A stretch of DNA of 17,682 bases from Candidatus Aminicenantota bacterium (GCA_020355945.1 CP070627.1:7897995-7915676); one strand, 5' to 3'; positions 9,701-17,063 are shown, numbered from the stretch's first letter. The notes: a model not told the origin generated them from the letters alone. A program made the numbers and translations.

Positions 9701-10020
9701 TCTCGCCGGAACCATTGGTATTTGGGTATACTATACTTTTCCGGGTCATCCGCCCAATTAAAAAATCCCTCCAGGGGTTCACTCAAATGGATATACTCAC
9801 TGCGGTCTACCTGGTACTCCTTGATAATGGAATTGTCAGTCTCATTCTTATACTCATCAAAGATTTCCTCGGACAGGGTATCCAGGAGCAGGAACTGCAC
9901 TTCATCGGTTTCATTGGTTTTTAACCCGTAATTAATGTATAATTGACGCTTTAACAGGCTTAAAATCCAATAGCCGGTGCCGCCGACTCCTATAATTAAA
10001 CTTGGTTTTACAACTGGCAT
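6769..10020 (-). CDS. Tubulin/FtsZ-like protein (Tubulin_2 type), 1083 aa
   Basis: The protein is from the FtsZ-tubulin superfamily, a group of GTP-binding filament formers. It has the N-terminal glycine loop GVGGTG (11-16), a strand ending in D47-T48, a RQFGR motif (129-133), and the classical signature GGTGAG (173-178) followed by Asp182. A segment at about 324-347 (basic and aromatic, Y-rich) closes the GTPase-type domain, and the rest is a long, charged, largely helical region (about 370-1083). A length near 1100 is typical, as I recall, of Tubulin_2-family proteins and far longer than FtsZ (about 350-450). No TM or signal peptide is seen, so it should be cytoplasmic. I chose the ATG at 10020 because AAAAAGGAGG sits at 10026-10035; an in-frame ATG at 10152 would add 44 residues encoded entirely by an intergenic repeat. 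It is the only one of the three tubulin-like proteins here with an intact signature, so it is the best candidate for the active GTPase. Whether it forms filaments is unknown. Confidence 0.92.
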   Translation of the reverse strand: MPVVKPSLIIGVGGTGYWILSLLKRQLYINYGLKTNETDEVQFLLLDTLSEEIFDEYKNETDNSIIKEYQVDRSEYIHLSEPLEGFFNWADDPEKYSIPKYQWFRRDILKQYVQEQARWQLAEGAAQLRQFGRMAFFFNLNKIAAAINEKLQKIKRISGTAVIPVWIFGSYAGGTGAGMMMDVAMLAKVVQDEFNHKIQTIGGFVLPEVYSDKLTTSIAQGYAGIRELQRFTAKGTERFHKADEDGKDHTGKVEFDSGRIFYHSKSIFDNMLFFNEDCKNEEKRRGFFNKVVDGISILMDPKGSDTFLSSIINHTGDRLTSLSTYKIFIPTALYKKKYAYNYLTRKINELFPVNEAGSILELEDQDKRESLRTDIDTLFSSLAPYFLVLQKFINNDVEAEKYARQSLLEKPEDMLEKLLGMYEFRKYYTDPGFSPNDERDIEALYENIYKDIAVPEMDKKKWEEKKQVFQQELENKFNNYKKIFDKSPENTRRENIKAKIAANFLGKVKVFLRDRKLGIREMYYTFKQMKKVLKGEDENNPSAIIGILNVAARRVFDSRSKFVHTKVIESAEMYSNIRPIKKLVGYNFSGISTAMETFKADKEMELSYLQSRNILDLVIEIHHQLLAYIERMETGLINKNNQVSISGTSMKARYRDEVTKIDGILKAGVGYATSLGLKSNNISNLKEKYEEHLKTMIFSEDTENIRFSMEFDGENYIINYKHGDVQYRENQEESLWDRIEKDIIQYIGEKMDLHAGIINYLGWARKQYRENQTESQFGNDLLNSLIPASQDFINLKKIPEKLDGRLVYGDTNPELDDEISDLLTALKNKSNCKIVNDTFRGAASYHIDFGDKDSLVFFVSSNTVHPSEIDILSRMGSQYKKEIQDGSGGWRTKVYHDYKCEWEIMGIESALPDVIDAGLFSLTHSSFYWVLEESENVEIFVTACAAGIIRKEVGATGQEYWICGPPGKNHRNHPDNVMCLTDPDKTSDMFTALVRFAVDRKPFRKQRPFDFRSIKQMRDEAILKQKGKNWEKIKNEFLKKDPFNIGIANYNSEISEENPAEYYIKHRDLFLARIFQYYLMNKK

Positions 10021-10025
10021 CGCAT

Positions 10026-10035
10026 CCTCCTTTTT
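10026..10035 (-). promoter_or_regulatory. Ribosome binding site that decides the start of gene C
   Basis: The minus strand reads AAAAAGGAGG, followed by five bases (ATGCG) and the ATG at 10020. It fixes the start after the repeat block and argues against the upstream in-frame ATG at 10152, which has no comparable site. Confidence 0.85.
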
Positions 10036-10099
10036 ATTTTCTGCCTTCGGCGACCAGGGGCGAGAGCATTGCGCATGGCGCATGGCGCACAGCGTATGG

Positions 10100-10120
10100 G
10101 GCAAAGCACTTTGCCTTTTT
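10100..10120 (+). terminator. Possible weak plus-strand intrinsic terminator in the repeat block
   Basis: On the plus strand, GGCAAA-GCAC-TTTGCC (10100-10115) is directly followed by five T (10116-10120), the shape of a short intrinsic terminator. It points against the direction of every gene in the window, so if active it would stop antisense transcription entering gene D. It is just as likely to be a structural part of the repeat element. Confidence 0.25.
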
Positions 10121-10182
10121 AGGCTCCCCTCGCCGAGGGGCCCCTGGACCACCGCAAAAGCTTTTGATTAAAAATTGCTCAC

Positions 10183-12558
10183 TCACTGCGACCTCTCCCC
10201 CTTTACCTGTAATTCAAAGATCATTTCCTTTTCATCCAGTTCTTCGATCAAATGTTTGGCTGGCCTTTGAGGAAAACTAGTCTGGATGTCAATCTTGCGG
10301 AATCTTTCTTTACTTTCATCCCTGGGTTTAATTTTTAATTTTTCCAGTAAAAATTGGAGAATACCTTTCCTGTCCCCGGGTCCTTTCCCGAATTTTTCAT
10401 AGATAAGGGTAACATTCACACCTTTGTCCGTGCAATTCCGCTTTATTTTCATTTTGGGTTTCCAGGCCTCGGAAGAGTCCGGGATAAAAAACGTTTTATC
10501 TCCTTTCTTGATTTTTATGATCCGTTTGTCCACCTCTATCTTTTGAGTAAAACGCTCATCAGGAATAATGGTTTCCTGGCGATATACCAGTACCGGTATA
10601 TCTTTGGAACACATGGTGCGGCCAAGCAAAATAACCAGCAAAATGATGAGAAAAACAATAAGGCCCAGGATAATGAGTAACAGCAAATAAGTCCAGAACC
10701 ATTCACCCACTTTCAATTGGAATTCGTAAAGAGAGGAATCGGTTTGAGGGGGAGTTAGACAATACTTGTCCTTTAAAAAATCATTATCCAGTGTTACCGT
10801 AACGTTCATGTCCCGTTTACCCAGTATAATGTTTAATATATCGGTGAAGGGTAACTTCATTTCCACTGTCCCGGTCAAGGTATCGTTTATGGGTTCAAGG
10901 TTAATATCCGTACTGATGATTTTAACCCTGGAAGAAGCGTCCATAATTTCAATGGTGGCTTCTATTTTTTTGGTGGTGTCCAGGATGTCTTGCAGGGGAA
11001 TTTTTTTGTTATCCCCGGTGGTATAAAACCCGAAATTGAATCCCTGGTTAATGGAACCAAAACAAGAAGTGGTTTTATCCATGGGTTCTTCCATAATCAA
11101 TTCTACAGGTGTGCTGTCAGTGACCTGTAAATTTTCTTTGTTGGATTTTAATACCACCAGGGGATTTCCACTGCCGCTGACAGTAGAGGCCTCGAACTCC
11201 ACTTTGTATTGGCCAGCCTGGTTAAAGGTGTAACCGCTGTTGGAAATAAATACCCCGGGGTCATTGGAGTCCATGGTGGCGTTTAACTGGTCCCTGGTGT
11301 CCTGGGGTGTTTCGATAAAAACATTGGCGGTAAGGGGAAAACCTGGTTCCTGTACAAAGGCATTATTTTGACCGCGGCCAAAGGCTTTAAATTTTATTTT
11401 ATGGGTGGACCGCAGCGGAACCGGAGACAACGGAGAAAGGAACTTAACCGTTTGATAATTCACTTTTACCATCAGTCCCACATCTTTATCTTTGCGGTTA
11501 AAACGCCACACCCCACCCTGGGGATAAGGAACATCAATAGAGGCCTTCACTTTATCTTCCCTGGCATTAGTGGTGTCCAAAAGATTTCCATCCGGCTGGG
11601 TGATTTCCAGTACTTGCGATACTTTCATAAAGCTGCGCGGGAACTCCACGATAAATTCCAGGGATTTCAAATAGGGTGGGCAGTCAAAGGTATCGCCGTG
11701 AATAATATTTACGCCCGGGGGATTGGTGTATCGACTGAGGACCGGCAAGATTTGTTTGATCATTTCCACATGGTTATCGATAAATTGGGCATACCCTTTT
11801 TTTTGTTTATTATCCATGGTGGTCCTGGCGTTAAGGTCCCAGAAATCACCGTATCCCTTGTCATCCCAATATCGATCGGCATCGTTAAGGCCAAATACAA
11901 ACAAAACAGCCTTTTGATGCGGGAATTTTTGTACCATTTCTTTTATTTCCTTTTTCAATCCTTCCGGGGCCACTGACATTCCCCGGGTATCCTGGACATA
12001 AGGCATACCGTCGGTGATGAGGAAGACCACCTTTAACCGGTCGGTTACCCCCACATGCCCCGTAGGTTTGGGCACCGTTTGATTCGTCAGGCGGTTGATC
12101 TCTTCTACGGCCAGGTCCAGGGCTTTGCCGTGATCACTGTACCCCCTGGTCCGGTCTGTCCTGAGAAAGCCCAATTCCGTGGATATTCTCTGGAGATAGT
12201 CTGATTGGCTTTCACCGGTTTTTGACTTTTCAATTTTATACATGGACAGTGTGACCTCGGGCCGCCATCGTGCAGCAGAACCATGACGGGAACCGAACTC
12301 GATGACCGATATCCTGAACACATTGCCCTTATAAGCGGACTCCACAATTTCCGGCAGGATAATATGTAATAATTCATTGCGTTTGTTGTTGGGATCATTG
12401 GGTTGGGGATGTTCCCCGTAGCCGCCCATGCTGCCGGATTCATCGATCAGCAAAACCAGGTCGATGCCCTCTGCCTGGCGCACCGCCTGCCCGGGTACCG
12501 ACAAAAAAACCATTAATAATATAAATGCGATTGATAATTTAAAAATATTTCTTCTCAT
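10183..12558 (-). CDS. Exported VWA-domain protein with single TM and cytoplasmic tail, 791 aa
   Basis: The start ATG at 12558 has AGAGGTGA at 12562-12569. Residues 1-25 form a signal peptide (basic MRRNIFK, hydrophobic core, likely cleavage near PGQA). A VWA domain starts at once: D39-x-S41-x-S43 and D183 are MIDAS residues. The third MIDAS position, usually Thr, appears to be Ser141 (in GYSDHGKAL), which could still bind metal. Residues about 285-615 are beta-rich, resembling Ig-like adhesion or ligand-binding modules, with several 40-60 residue strand-rich units. A strong TM helix lies at 623-647, followed by a 144-residue beta-rich, charged cytoplasmic tail. The topology is therefore an envelope receptor-like protein whose tail could contact the cytoplasmic tubulin-like protein encoded next. 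It starts 14 bp after gene E ends, so it is in the same operon. VWA proteins accompany FtsZ-like proteins in clusters I recall as proposed membrane-remodelling systems. The ligand is unknown. Confidence 0.9.
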   Translation of the reverse strand: MRRNIFKLSIAFILLMVFLSVPGQAVRQAEGIDLVLLIDESGSMGGYGEHPQPNDPNNKRNELLHIILPEIVESAYKGNVFRISVIEFGSRHGSAARWRPEVTLSMYKIEKSKTGESQSDYLQRISTELGFLRTDRTRGYSDHGKALDLAVEEINRLTNQTVPKPTGHVGVTDRLKVVFLITDGMPYVQDTRGMSVAPEGLKKEIKEMVQKFPHQKAVLFVFGLNDADRYWDDKGYGDFWDLNARTTMDNKQKKGYAQFIDNHVEMIKQILPVLSRYTNPPGVNIIHGDTFDCPPYLKSLEFIVEFPRSFMKVSQVLEITQPDGNLLDTTNAREDKVKASIDVPYPQGGVWRFNRKDKDVGLMVKVNYQTVKFLSPLSPVPLRSTHKIKFKAFGRGQNNAFVQEPGFPLTANVFIETPQDTRDQLNATMDSNDPGVFISNSGYTFNQAGQYKVEFEASTVSGSGNPLVVLKSNKENLQVTDSTPVELIMEEPMDKTTSCFGSINQGFNFGFYTTGDNKKIPLQDILDTTKKIEATIEIMDASSRVKIISTDINLEPINDTLTGTVEMKLPFTDILNIILGKRDMNVTVTLDNDFLKDKYCLTPPQTDSSLYEFQLKVGEWFWTYLLLLIILGLIVFLIILLVILLGRTMCSKDIPVLVYRQETIIPDERFTQKIEVDKRIIKIKKGDKTFFIPDSSEAWKPKMKIKRNCTDKGVNVTLIYEKFGKGPGDRKGILQFLLEKLKIKPRDESKERFRKIDIQTSFPQRPAKHLIEELDEKEMIFELQVKGERSQ

Positions 12559-12572
12559 ATCTCACCTCTTGT

Positions 12573-15500
12573 TCAGGGCTTGCCCTGTTGTTTAAGCCGT
12601 TCAATCGTCAGTCTTGTAAATTCATCCAATAATCTTATCCTGTCCAGGTCCTCTGTTTGCAAATCCTTCTTCTTATCCTTCATATTATTATAATACGTTA
12701 AAAATTGGTTGTGGGTTTCCAATACGGTTTCCCACATTTTAAAATAGTCATCCAGGCTGCCGGGTAGTTCATTGCCTTCATCAACCCACAATTGATAAAG
12801 AGACATCTCCTGCCATTTTTCAATAAAACCCTTCAGATAATAATGCTTGAAAGTCTCTTTGTAAATCGCGTTTTCCTTCAACCCATCAATTTCACTTCTG
12901 AATTTGCTCCAGGTGTTCAATAATTCCTGTATAGAGTTTCTTAACTTTTTTGAATAGTCTTCTTCGGCCCTGATCTTATAATTCACATCCATTTCTCTCA
13001 TTTCATCCGATTGTTTTTTCAGCTTTATTCCCTGGTCATAAATATTTTTCAGGGAAGCGATACGTTTATTCCAGTTATTATTATTGGTAATATTAGCAAA
13101 TTCATCAGTGAATTGAATGATGTGGTGTTCCAGGAGCTGGCCAACCCGGCGATAAAGGTCTGGCTGCATCCAGATGTCTTCATTTTCCAGGCTTTTAAAA
13201 TTTCTCGTTATCTCCAGGTATCTGTCCGAAAGATCTTTTATTTTTTTGCTTTTGGCAAAATAGGTTAAAAACTCCTGGCCTTCGGGTATTTTATCTATAT
13301 AGGCATCGATATCCCCTATTTCCAGGACCTGTCTTTTAAATTTTTCTACCAGGGCCTCATAGTCCTGGTCCAGGTCTTTATTTACCTTTTCCACTGGTTT
13401 TTCAAAATAGCGCTGGCATTTTTTCGGTGATTGGTTATACAGCGCCATATATCTTTTCCAATCTTTATTATTTTCCAGCATGGTGACCAGGGCTTTAAAA
13501 ACATCTGCCATTACCGGGCGGTTTTCAACTTTAATGTTTTTGAAAAAATCCCTGGCTGTGTCCTGGCGGGCCAGGTATGAAAGATAGGGCAGCAAATCAT
13601 CATTGGAGAACAGGGTTTTAAATATCTTAAAGTGGGTTTCAATGGTGGAGAGCGCCAGTTTATCGAAATTCTTCCGCACTTCCTTCTTGTAATCTTTTAA
13701 TATCACCAGGTACCCGGATTCATTGGCCTTAATCGAATCCAATGAAAATCGACCGAAGAAATTCAACCATTGATCTTCCTTCCATCCCGATTGAAACAGG
13801 TACCGGTAGTAATACACCAGTATTTGGGCCGGGTACTCGATATCCTGCTCATATATACCCTTAATACCCCGGGCCGCTTCATCAAAACTTTTTTCATGGA
13901 CCGCTTCCTGGATTTCAATGACCCGGTTCCACTGTTCCAGTTCATCTTTATAGATTTCCACGAATTCTTCAAAACCAGGGAAAGAAAGGTCAATTTTATC
14001 CATTTGCTTTAACAGGCTGTCGGTTTTTTCTCTCAACTCGTGGAGTATGTCTTTTCCCAGCAAGGGAAAGGGGAAATGCAAGTGGTTTTTAAGGGGCTTT
14101 AAATAGTGATCGATCTTTGCATGCATGATTTCCACCAGGCGTCCATATAACTTGCATACCTTTTTTACCGCGGGTTTTGGAAATATAAACGCTTTATCTT
14201 TATAAACCGTGATGATTTCAAAAAATTTATCCTGGATGGCAATGGGGTCTTCCATCACCCGGTCGTCGATTTTGCTTTTTAATTTTTGAAGATTATCATT
14301 AAAGGCTTCACCAACGGCTATATTTTCATTTATTGAGTTTATGAATTGATGTTTGGAGAGCTTACCTGCACCCGGGGACCTCTGGGTTGACCGGGGAGGG
14401 AAGAGCAGTTCATTGACAAGGCGGGTTATCTTTTCCAGGTTTTCCAGGAAATTAAATTTGTAGTTACTTTGATATTTGTCCAGTACCTGGGTGGTTTTTT
14501 CCCGGATGGCCTCGAATTGCCGTTCAAATCCTTCGAGTTTTATAAAGGGATTATTAAATAAAATATTTTTCGATTCCTTTTGCAGGGAAACCACCAGGAG
14601 GTCCAACTGGTCTGTGGTGGTGGTGGTAAAGCGGATAATGTCCTCGATGGCCTGGTGTTTTTGGGTCAGCTTATTTAAAACCGCCTGGGGTATGCCCTGG
14701 AAATCTCCCGGTTGTTTACTTAATGCCAGCTTTACCGTAAAGGGGTCTGAGGCAGTTATGGTTCGTTCCAGGGACCGGTCAAATTCCTCCAATTCCCGGA
14801 TATTTTCCTGGATTTCAAATATATCGACAATTTTGCCTTCGGCAATATAATCCCTGATTTTTTCCTTTAAATCCAATTCACTTGTTTCTTTAACATTTCT
14901 ATCTACGGATTGCTTGATTTCATGGATATCTTCAAGGGTGTTCAATATTTTAAGGATATCATCGCTGTAGACTTTTGCCATCTCAAAATTCAGTTCTTCG
15001 GTATACTCATTCCATTCGCCGGGCTGAGGGTATTTTAATACCCAGAGGTGGTTTTCCCACCATTTCAACTTTCGGAATTTTTCCTCCGGGGATTGAGGGG
15101 AATTTTTTATTTTATTTAAAATGTTCAAAGAGAGTTGGCCTTGTGATTGTTGGATTCCTATGATAGCATCGGGGCTGCCAAATTCTGCTTGATTTGCTGC
15201 CAGGTCCGGTATTTCCTCTTTAATATCCAGGAATTCCTGTTCCAGGGCATCCAGGGGTTCTTTGTCTGATTTCTTTACCAGGTCATCCAGTTTTTGTTTC
15301 TTTTGCAGCCACAGCATTCCTTCTTCAGCATGCCGCTGTTGTTCGGTCAGCAGCATGATCAGGTCATGAGAAAAACCTGACGTATTAAATTTTGATATAT
15401 ACTTATATAAATCTTCCCATTTTTTGGCTCTTTTAAGCGTTCTGATCTCTTTTTTGATTTCATCTTCCTCGGTTTTGAGTTTCATGGATTTAATATGACT

Positions 15501-15974
15501 GGTAACGATTTTTAACGAGCGATGCAACTCATTTTTTTTAGAGGGGTATGTATGTTTCAACAGGTTGATAATTTGTTCCACCTGGGGAATATTTTCGTAT
15601 TTTTCTTGGCGGTCCAGTCGGTTCCAGCGTTCTTTCAAGTAGCGGCACAGCCGGAAGGTATTGATCAGGTCTTTTTTCTTCTGGATAAAGGACTGCCAGT
15701 TTTCATAATCAAAAGAGGGAATATCCCGGCTGAACAGGGTAATTTCATTGGACAATTCTTGTTTTTCTTTTTCTCTTTGCTGGTGAAGCAGGGCCTGGGC
15801 TTCTGCTCCCCTGTAGGTATCCTTTTTATAAATCCATCCTGCGCAGGCATCAAAATATTTCCGTTCCTTATCCGGGGTGGCAGAGGCGCGAATTCTCGTC
15901 TTCAATGCTTCAAAGCATTGATCTGCATGGGTTGATTCGCAGTGGAAGTTTTCAATATAAAAATAGCAGTTCAT
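12573..15974 (-). CDS. Large helical (coiled-coil-like) protein of unknown family, 1133 aa
   Basis: I do not recognise this protein. It is very rich in Lys, Glu, Leu, Asp and Ile with long helical stretches, looking like a scaffold or helical-repeat protein. I see no signal peptide, TM helix, Walker A (GxxxxGK[ST]) or other NTPase motif. Only seven cysteines were noticed, and four of them (3, 12, 20, 44) are in the first 44 residues with His11 and His16 nearby, so a small metal-binding N-terminal module is possible. The start ATG at 15974 lacks a GG-rich ribosome site (the upstream bases are A/G-rich, AAAGAAAAAGAAAA) and lies 12 bp after the stop of F, so translation is probably coupled to F. 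Gene D starts 14 bp after it ends. A cytoplasmic scaffold bridging the tubulin-like proteins and the membrane components is the most natural guess from context only. Confidence 0.85.
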   Translation of the reverse strand: MNCYFYIENFHCESTHADQCFEALKTRIRASATPDKERKYFDACAGWIYKKDTYRGAEAQALLHQQREKEKQELSNEITLFSRDIPSFDYENWQSFIQKKKDLINTFRLCRYLKERWNRLDRQEKYENIPQVEQIINLLKHTYPSKKNELHRSLKIVTSHIKSMKLKTEEDEIKKEIRTLKRAKKWEDLYKYISKFNTSGFSHDLIMLLTEQQRHAEEGMLWLQKKQKLDDLVKKSDKEPLDALEQEFLDIKEEIPDLAANQAEFGSPDAIIGIQQSQGQLSLNILNKIKNSPQSPEEKFRKLKWWENHLWVLKYPQPGEWNEYTEELNFEMAKVYSDDILKILNTLEDIHEIKQSVDRNVKETSELDLKEKIRDYIAEGKIVDIFEIQENIRELEEFDRSLERTITASDPFTVKLALSKQPGDFQGIPQAVLNKLTQKHQAIEDIIRFTTTTTDQLDLLVVSLQKESKNILFNNPFIKLEGFERQFEAIREKTTQVLDKYQSNYKFNFLENLEKITRLVNELLFPPRSTQRSPGAGKLSKHQFINSINENIAVGEAFNDNLQKLKSKIDDRVMEDPIAIQDKFFEIITVYKDKAFIFPKPAVKKVCKLYGRLVEIMHAKIDHYLKPLKNHLHFPFPLLGKDILHELREKTDSLLKQMDKIDLSFPGFEEFVEIYKDELEQWNRVIEIQEAVHEKSFDEAARGIKGIYEQDIEYPAQILVYYYRYLFQSGWKEDQWLNFFGRFSLDSIKANESGYLVILKDYKKEVRKNFDKLALSTIETHFKIFKTLFSNDDLLPYLSYLARQDTARDFFKNIKVENRPVMADVFKALVTMLENNKDWKRYMALYNQSPKKCQRYFEKPVEKVNKDLDQDYEALVEKFKRQVLEIGDIDAYIDKIPEGQEFLTYFAKSKKIKDLSDRYLEITRNFKSLENEDIWMQPDLYRRVGQLLEHHIIQFTDEFANITNNNNWNKRIASLKNIYDQGIKLKKQSDEMREMDVNYKIRAEEDYSKKLRNSIQELLNTWSKFRSEIDGLKENAIYKETFKHYYLKGFIEKWQEMSLYQLWVDEGNELPGSLDDYFKMWETVLETHNQFLTYYNNMKDKKKDLQTEDLDRIRLLDEFTRLTIERLKQQGKP

Positions 15975-15986
15975 TTTTCTTTTTCT

Positions 15987-17012
15987 TTATTTAACGGAAA
16001 AAATCGGTCCCGGTATCACAGAAATGGTTCTGGGGTCTTTTTCCAGGGGAAAGTGAAATACCAGTTGATAGGCGCCTTCCTGGCGGGGTGCTTTTATATT
16101 ACCGGTAGAAACCTTCTGGTTGGTGGTGGTGCCGGTTAAGGGTTTTAATTGAAAAGGTTCTGCTTTCCCGGTTTTCAGGTCAACCACTTCCCCGGAAACA
16201 GCCGCCAGGTATACCGGGTTTACGGATTCCACCGCAATGGTTTCCACCTGGCCTTTGTTTAATTCTGTTGGGAAATCACGCTGCAAGTATGCGGCTGGTT
16301 TGCCAAAAAGTTGGGTAACGTAGAGAAAGGCAGTGTTGTTTTTATCCAGGGCTTCGACGCACCCTACCCCAAGGGTGGTATAGTCTTCATCCAGGAGATT
16401 TTGGCGGTGGCCGGTGCTGTTCATCCAGGTATTTACAATTTTTTGTGCCAGGAGTTCCGGGTCGCTGTCGGTTTTTGTCATCTTTAAGATATTTTCCCCG
16501 CCTGTACCGATGTAACGGCGGTGGAGTTTGGCTATCCGGAAAAAAGGACCCACATTATCCGGGTTGATATGACTGAAAAACTGTTTGGTTCCCATATCGC
16601 TGCTGTGATACCTGGCGGTCCCGGCCAGGTAGTCTTCCCAGGTCACTGGCTGTAAATTCCGTTTGGTCCTTTCCCGGTTGGATTCATCGAATATTTTTTT
16701 CTCCAGGGTATTGATAAAGTCAATAGAGTCAGCCGGGGGCTGCGGGATCGTCCAATCCTGTTTCAGTGCCTGGATGTTATTGGGGCGAATGCTGGGCGGC
16801 CGGTTCGAGGGTATCTCGGGTATCTTACCTGTTTCGCCCGGGGATTTCCCTTTTCCTAAAGCTTCTATTGAGTCATACCCCACATTGGATTTAATCCACC
16901 CGTTAAACAAAAATATCAGTCCAATCACCAGTTGGACCATCAAAAAGAACTTAAAAAAAGAAGAAAGTTCTCTTGACCGTTCATCATTGGTTTTGTTTTT
17001 TTCTTTTGCCAT
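15987..17012 (-). CDS. Membrane-anchored CAP/SCP-like (YkwD-type) protein, 341 aa
   Basis: The start ATG at 17012 has AAGGAG at 17021-17026, eight bases upstream. Residues 1-20 are charged and cytoplasmic, 21-38 form a TM anchor (type II), and 44-95 a Pro-rich linker. A CAP domain at about 98-238 follows, with the bacterial hallmarks: RYHSSDM (134-140, His136), FFSH (145-148), GGEN (171-174, Glu173), W196, and GHRQNLL (201-207, His202) followed by LGVGC. The C-terminal 100 residues (about 250-341) are beta-rich and of unknown type. CAP domains of this kind act outside the cytoplasm; known roles in the superfamily include lipid or sterol binding and, in some members, protease-like or adhesion activity, and bacterial ones have no settled function. 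The putative His/Glu site is retained. It is the first complete gene of the module, 12 bp ahead of E, and would place a binding or enzymatic domain in the envelope. Confidence 0.9.
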   Translation of the reverse strand: MAKEKNKTNDERSRELSSFFKFFLMVQLVIGLIFLFNGWIKSNVGYDSIEALGKGKSPGETGKIPEIPSNRPPSIRPNNIQALKQDWTIPQPPADSIDFINTLEKKIFDESNRERTKRNLQPVTWEDYLAGTARYHSSDMGTKQFFSHINPDNVGPFFRIAKLHRRYIGTGGENILKMTKTDSDPELLAQKIVNTWMNSTGHRQNLLDEDYTTLGVGCVEALDKNNTAFLYVTQLFGKPAAYLQRDFPTELNKGQVETIAVESVNPVYLAAVSGEVVDLKTGKAEPFQLKPLTGTTTNQKVSTGNIKAPRQEGAYQLVFHFPLEKDPRTISVIPGPIFSVK

Positions 17013-17035
17013 ATTTTGCTCTCCTTATATGAATC

Positions 17036-17063
17036 TTTTTTTAGCCACAGAGGACACAGAGGA
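17036..17063. repeat. Dispersed intergenic repeat (GCCACAGAGGACACAGAGG type)
   Basis: After a run of T (17036-17042) comes AGC and then a perfect 9-nt tandem pair CACAGAGGA (17046-17054, 17055-17063). I recall this GCCACAGAGG-type sequence as a widely seen intergenic repeat in environmental bacterial genomes; its origin is unknown. It lies about 25 bases upstream of gene F and does not overlap its ribosome site. Confidence 0.7.

Larger units (their letters stand above)
10021..10182. repeat. GC-rich intergenic repeat block with 7-nt period and hairpins
   Basis: This 162-bp gap between D and C holds several structured pieces: a five-unit degenerate 7-nt tandem repeat at 10069-10103 (TTGCGCA, TGGCGCA, TGGCGCA, CAGCGTA, TGGGGCA); an inverted repeat GGCAAAG/CTTTGCC at 10100-10115; a second one, CCCCTCG/CGAGGGG, at 10126-10140; and the 12-bp palindrome CAAAAGCTTTTG at 10155-10166. 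The composition is more GC-rich than the flanking genes, suggesting an inserted dispersed intergenic element. An open frame through it, joined to gene C, is not real coding sequence in my reading. Confidence 0.7.

Noticed and set aside
10021..10152. 44-residue N-terminal extension of the tubulin-like gene C to an ATG at 10152
   Set aside because: It is encoded by the repeat block, has low-complexity Cys/His/Arg/Met-rich composition and no good ribosome site, while the ATG at 10020 follows AAAAAGGAGG and begins directly with the tubulin-like strand.
11368..11976. Plus-strand open frame of 202 codons
   Set aside because: It lies fully antisense inside the well-supported VWA gene D and resembles no family; it is a shadow frame.
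15522..15935. Plus-strand open frame of 137 codons with hydrophobic runs
   Set aside because: It is the complement of Lys/Glu-rich helical coding sequence in gene E, which always gives Phe/Leu-rich antisense translations.
12573..15974. Gene E as a dynamin-like or other P-loop GTPase
   Set aside because: I scanned for GxxxxGK[ST] and found none; its composition is helical throughout.
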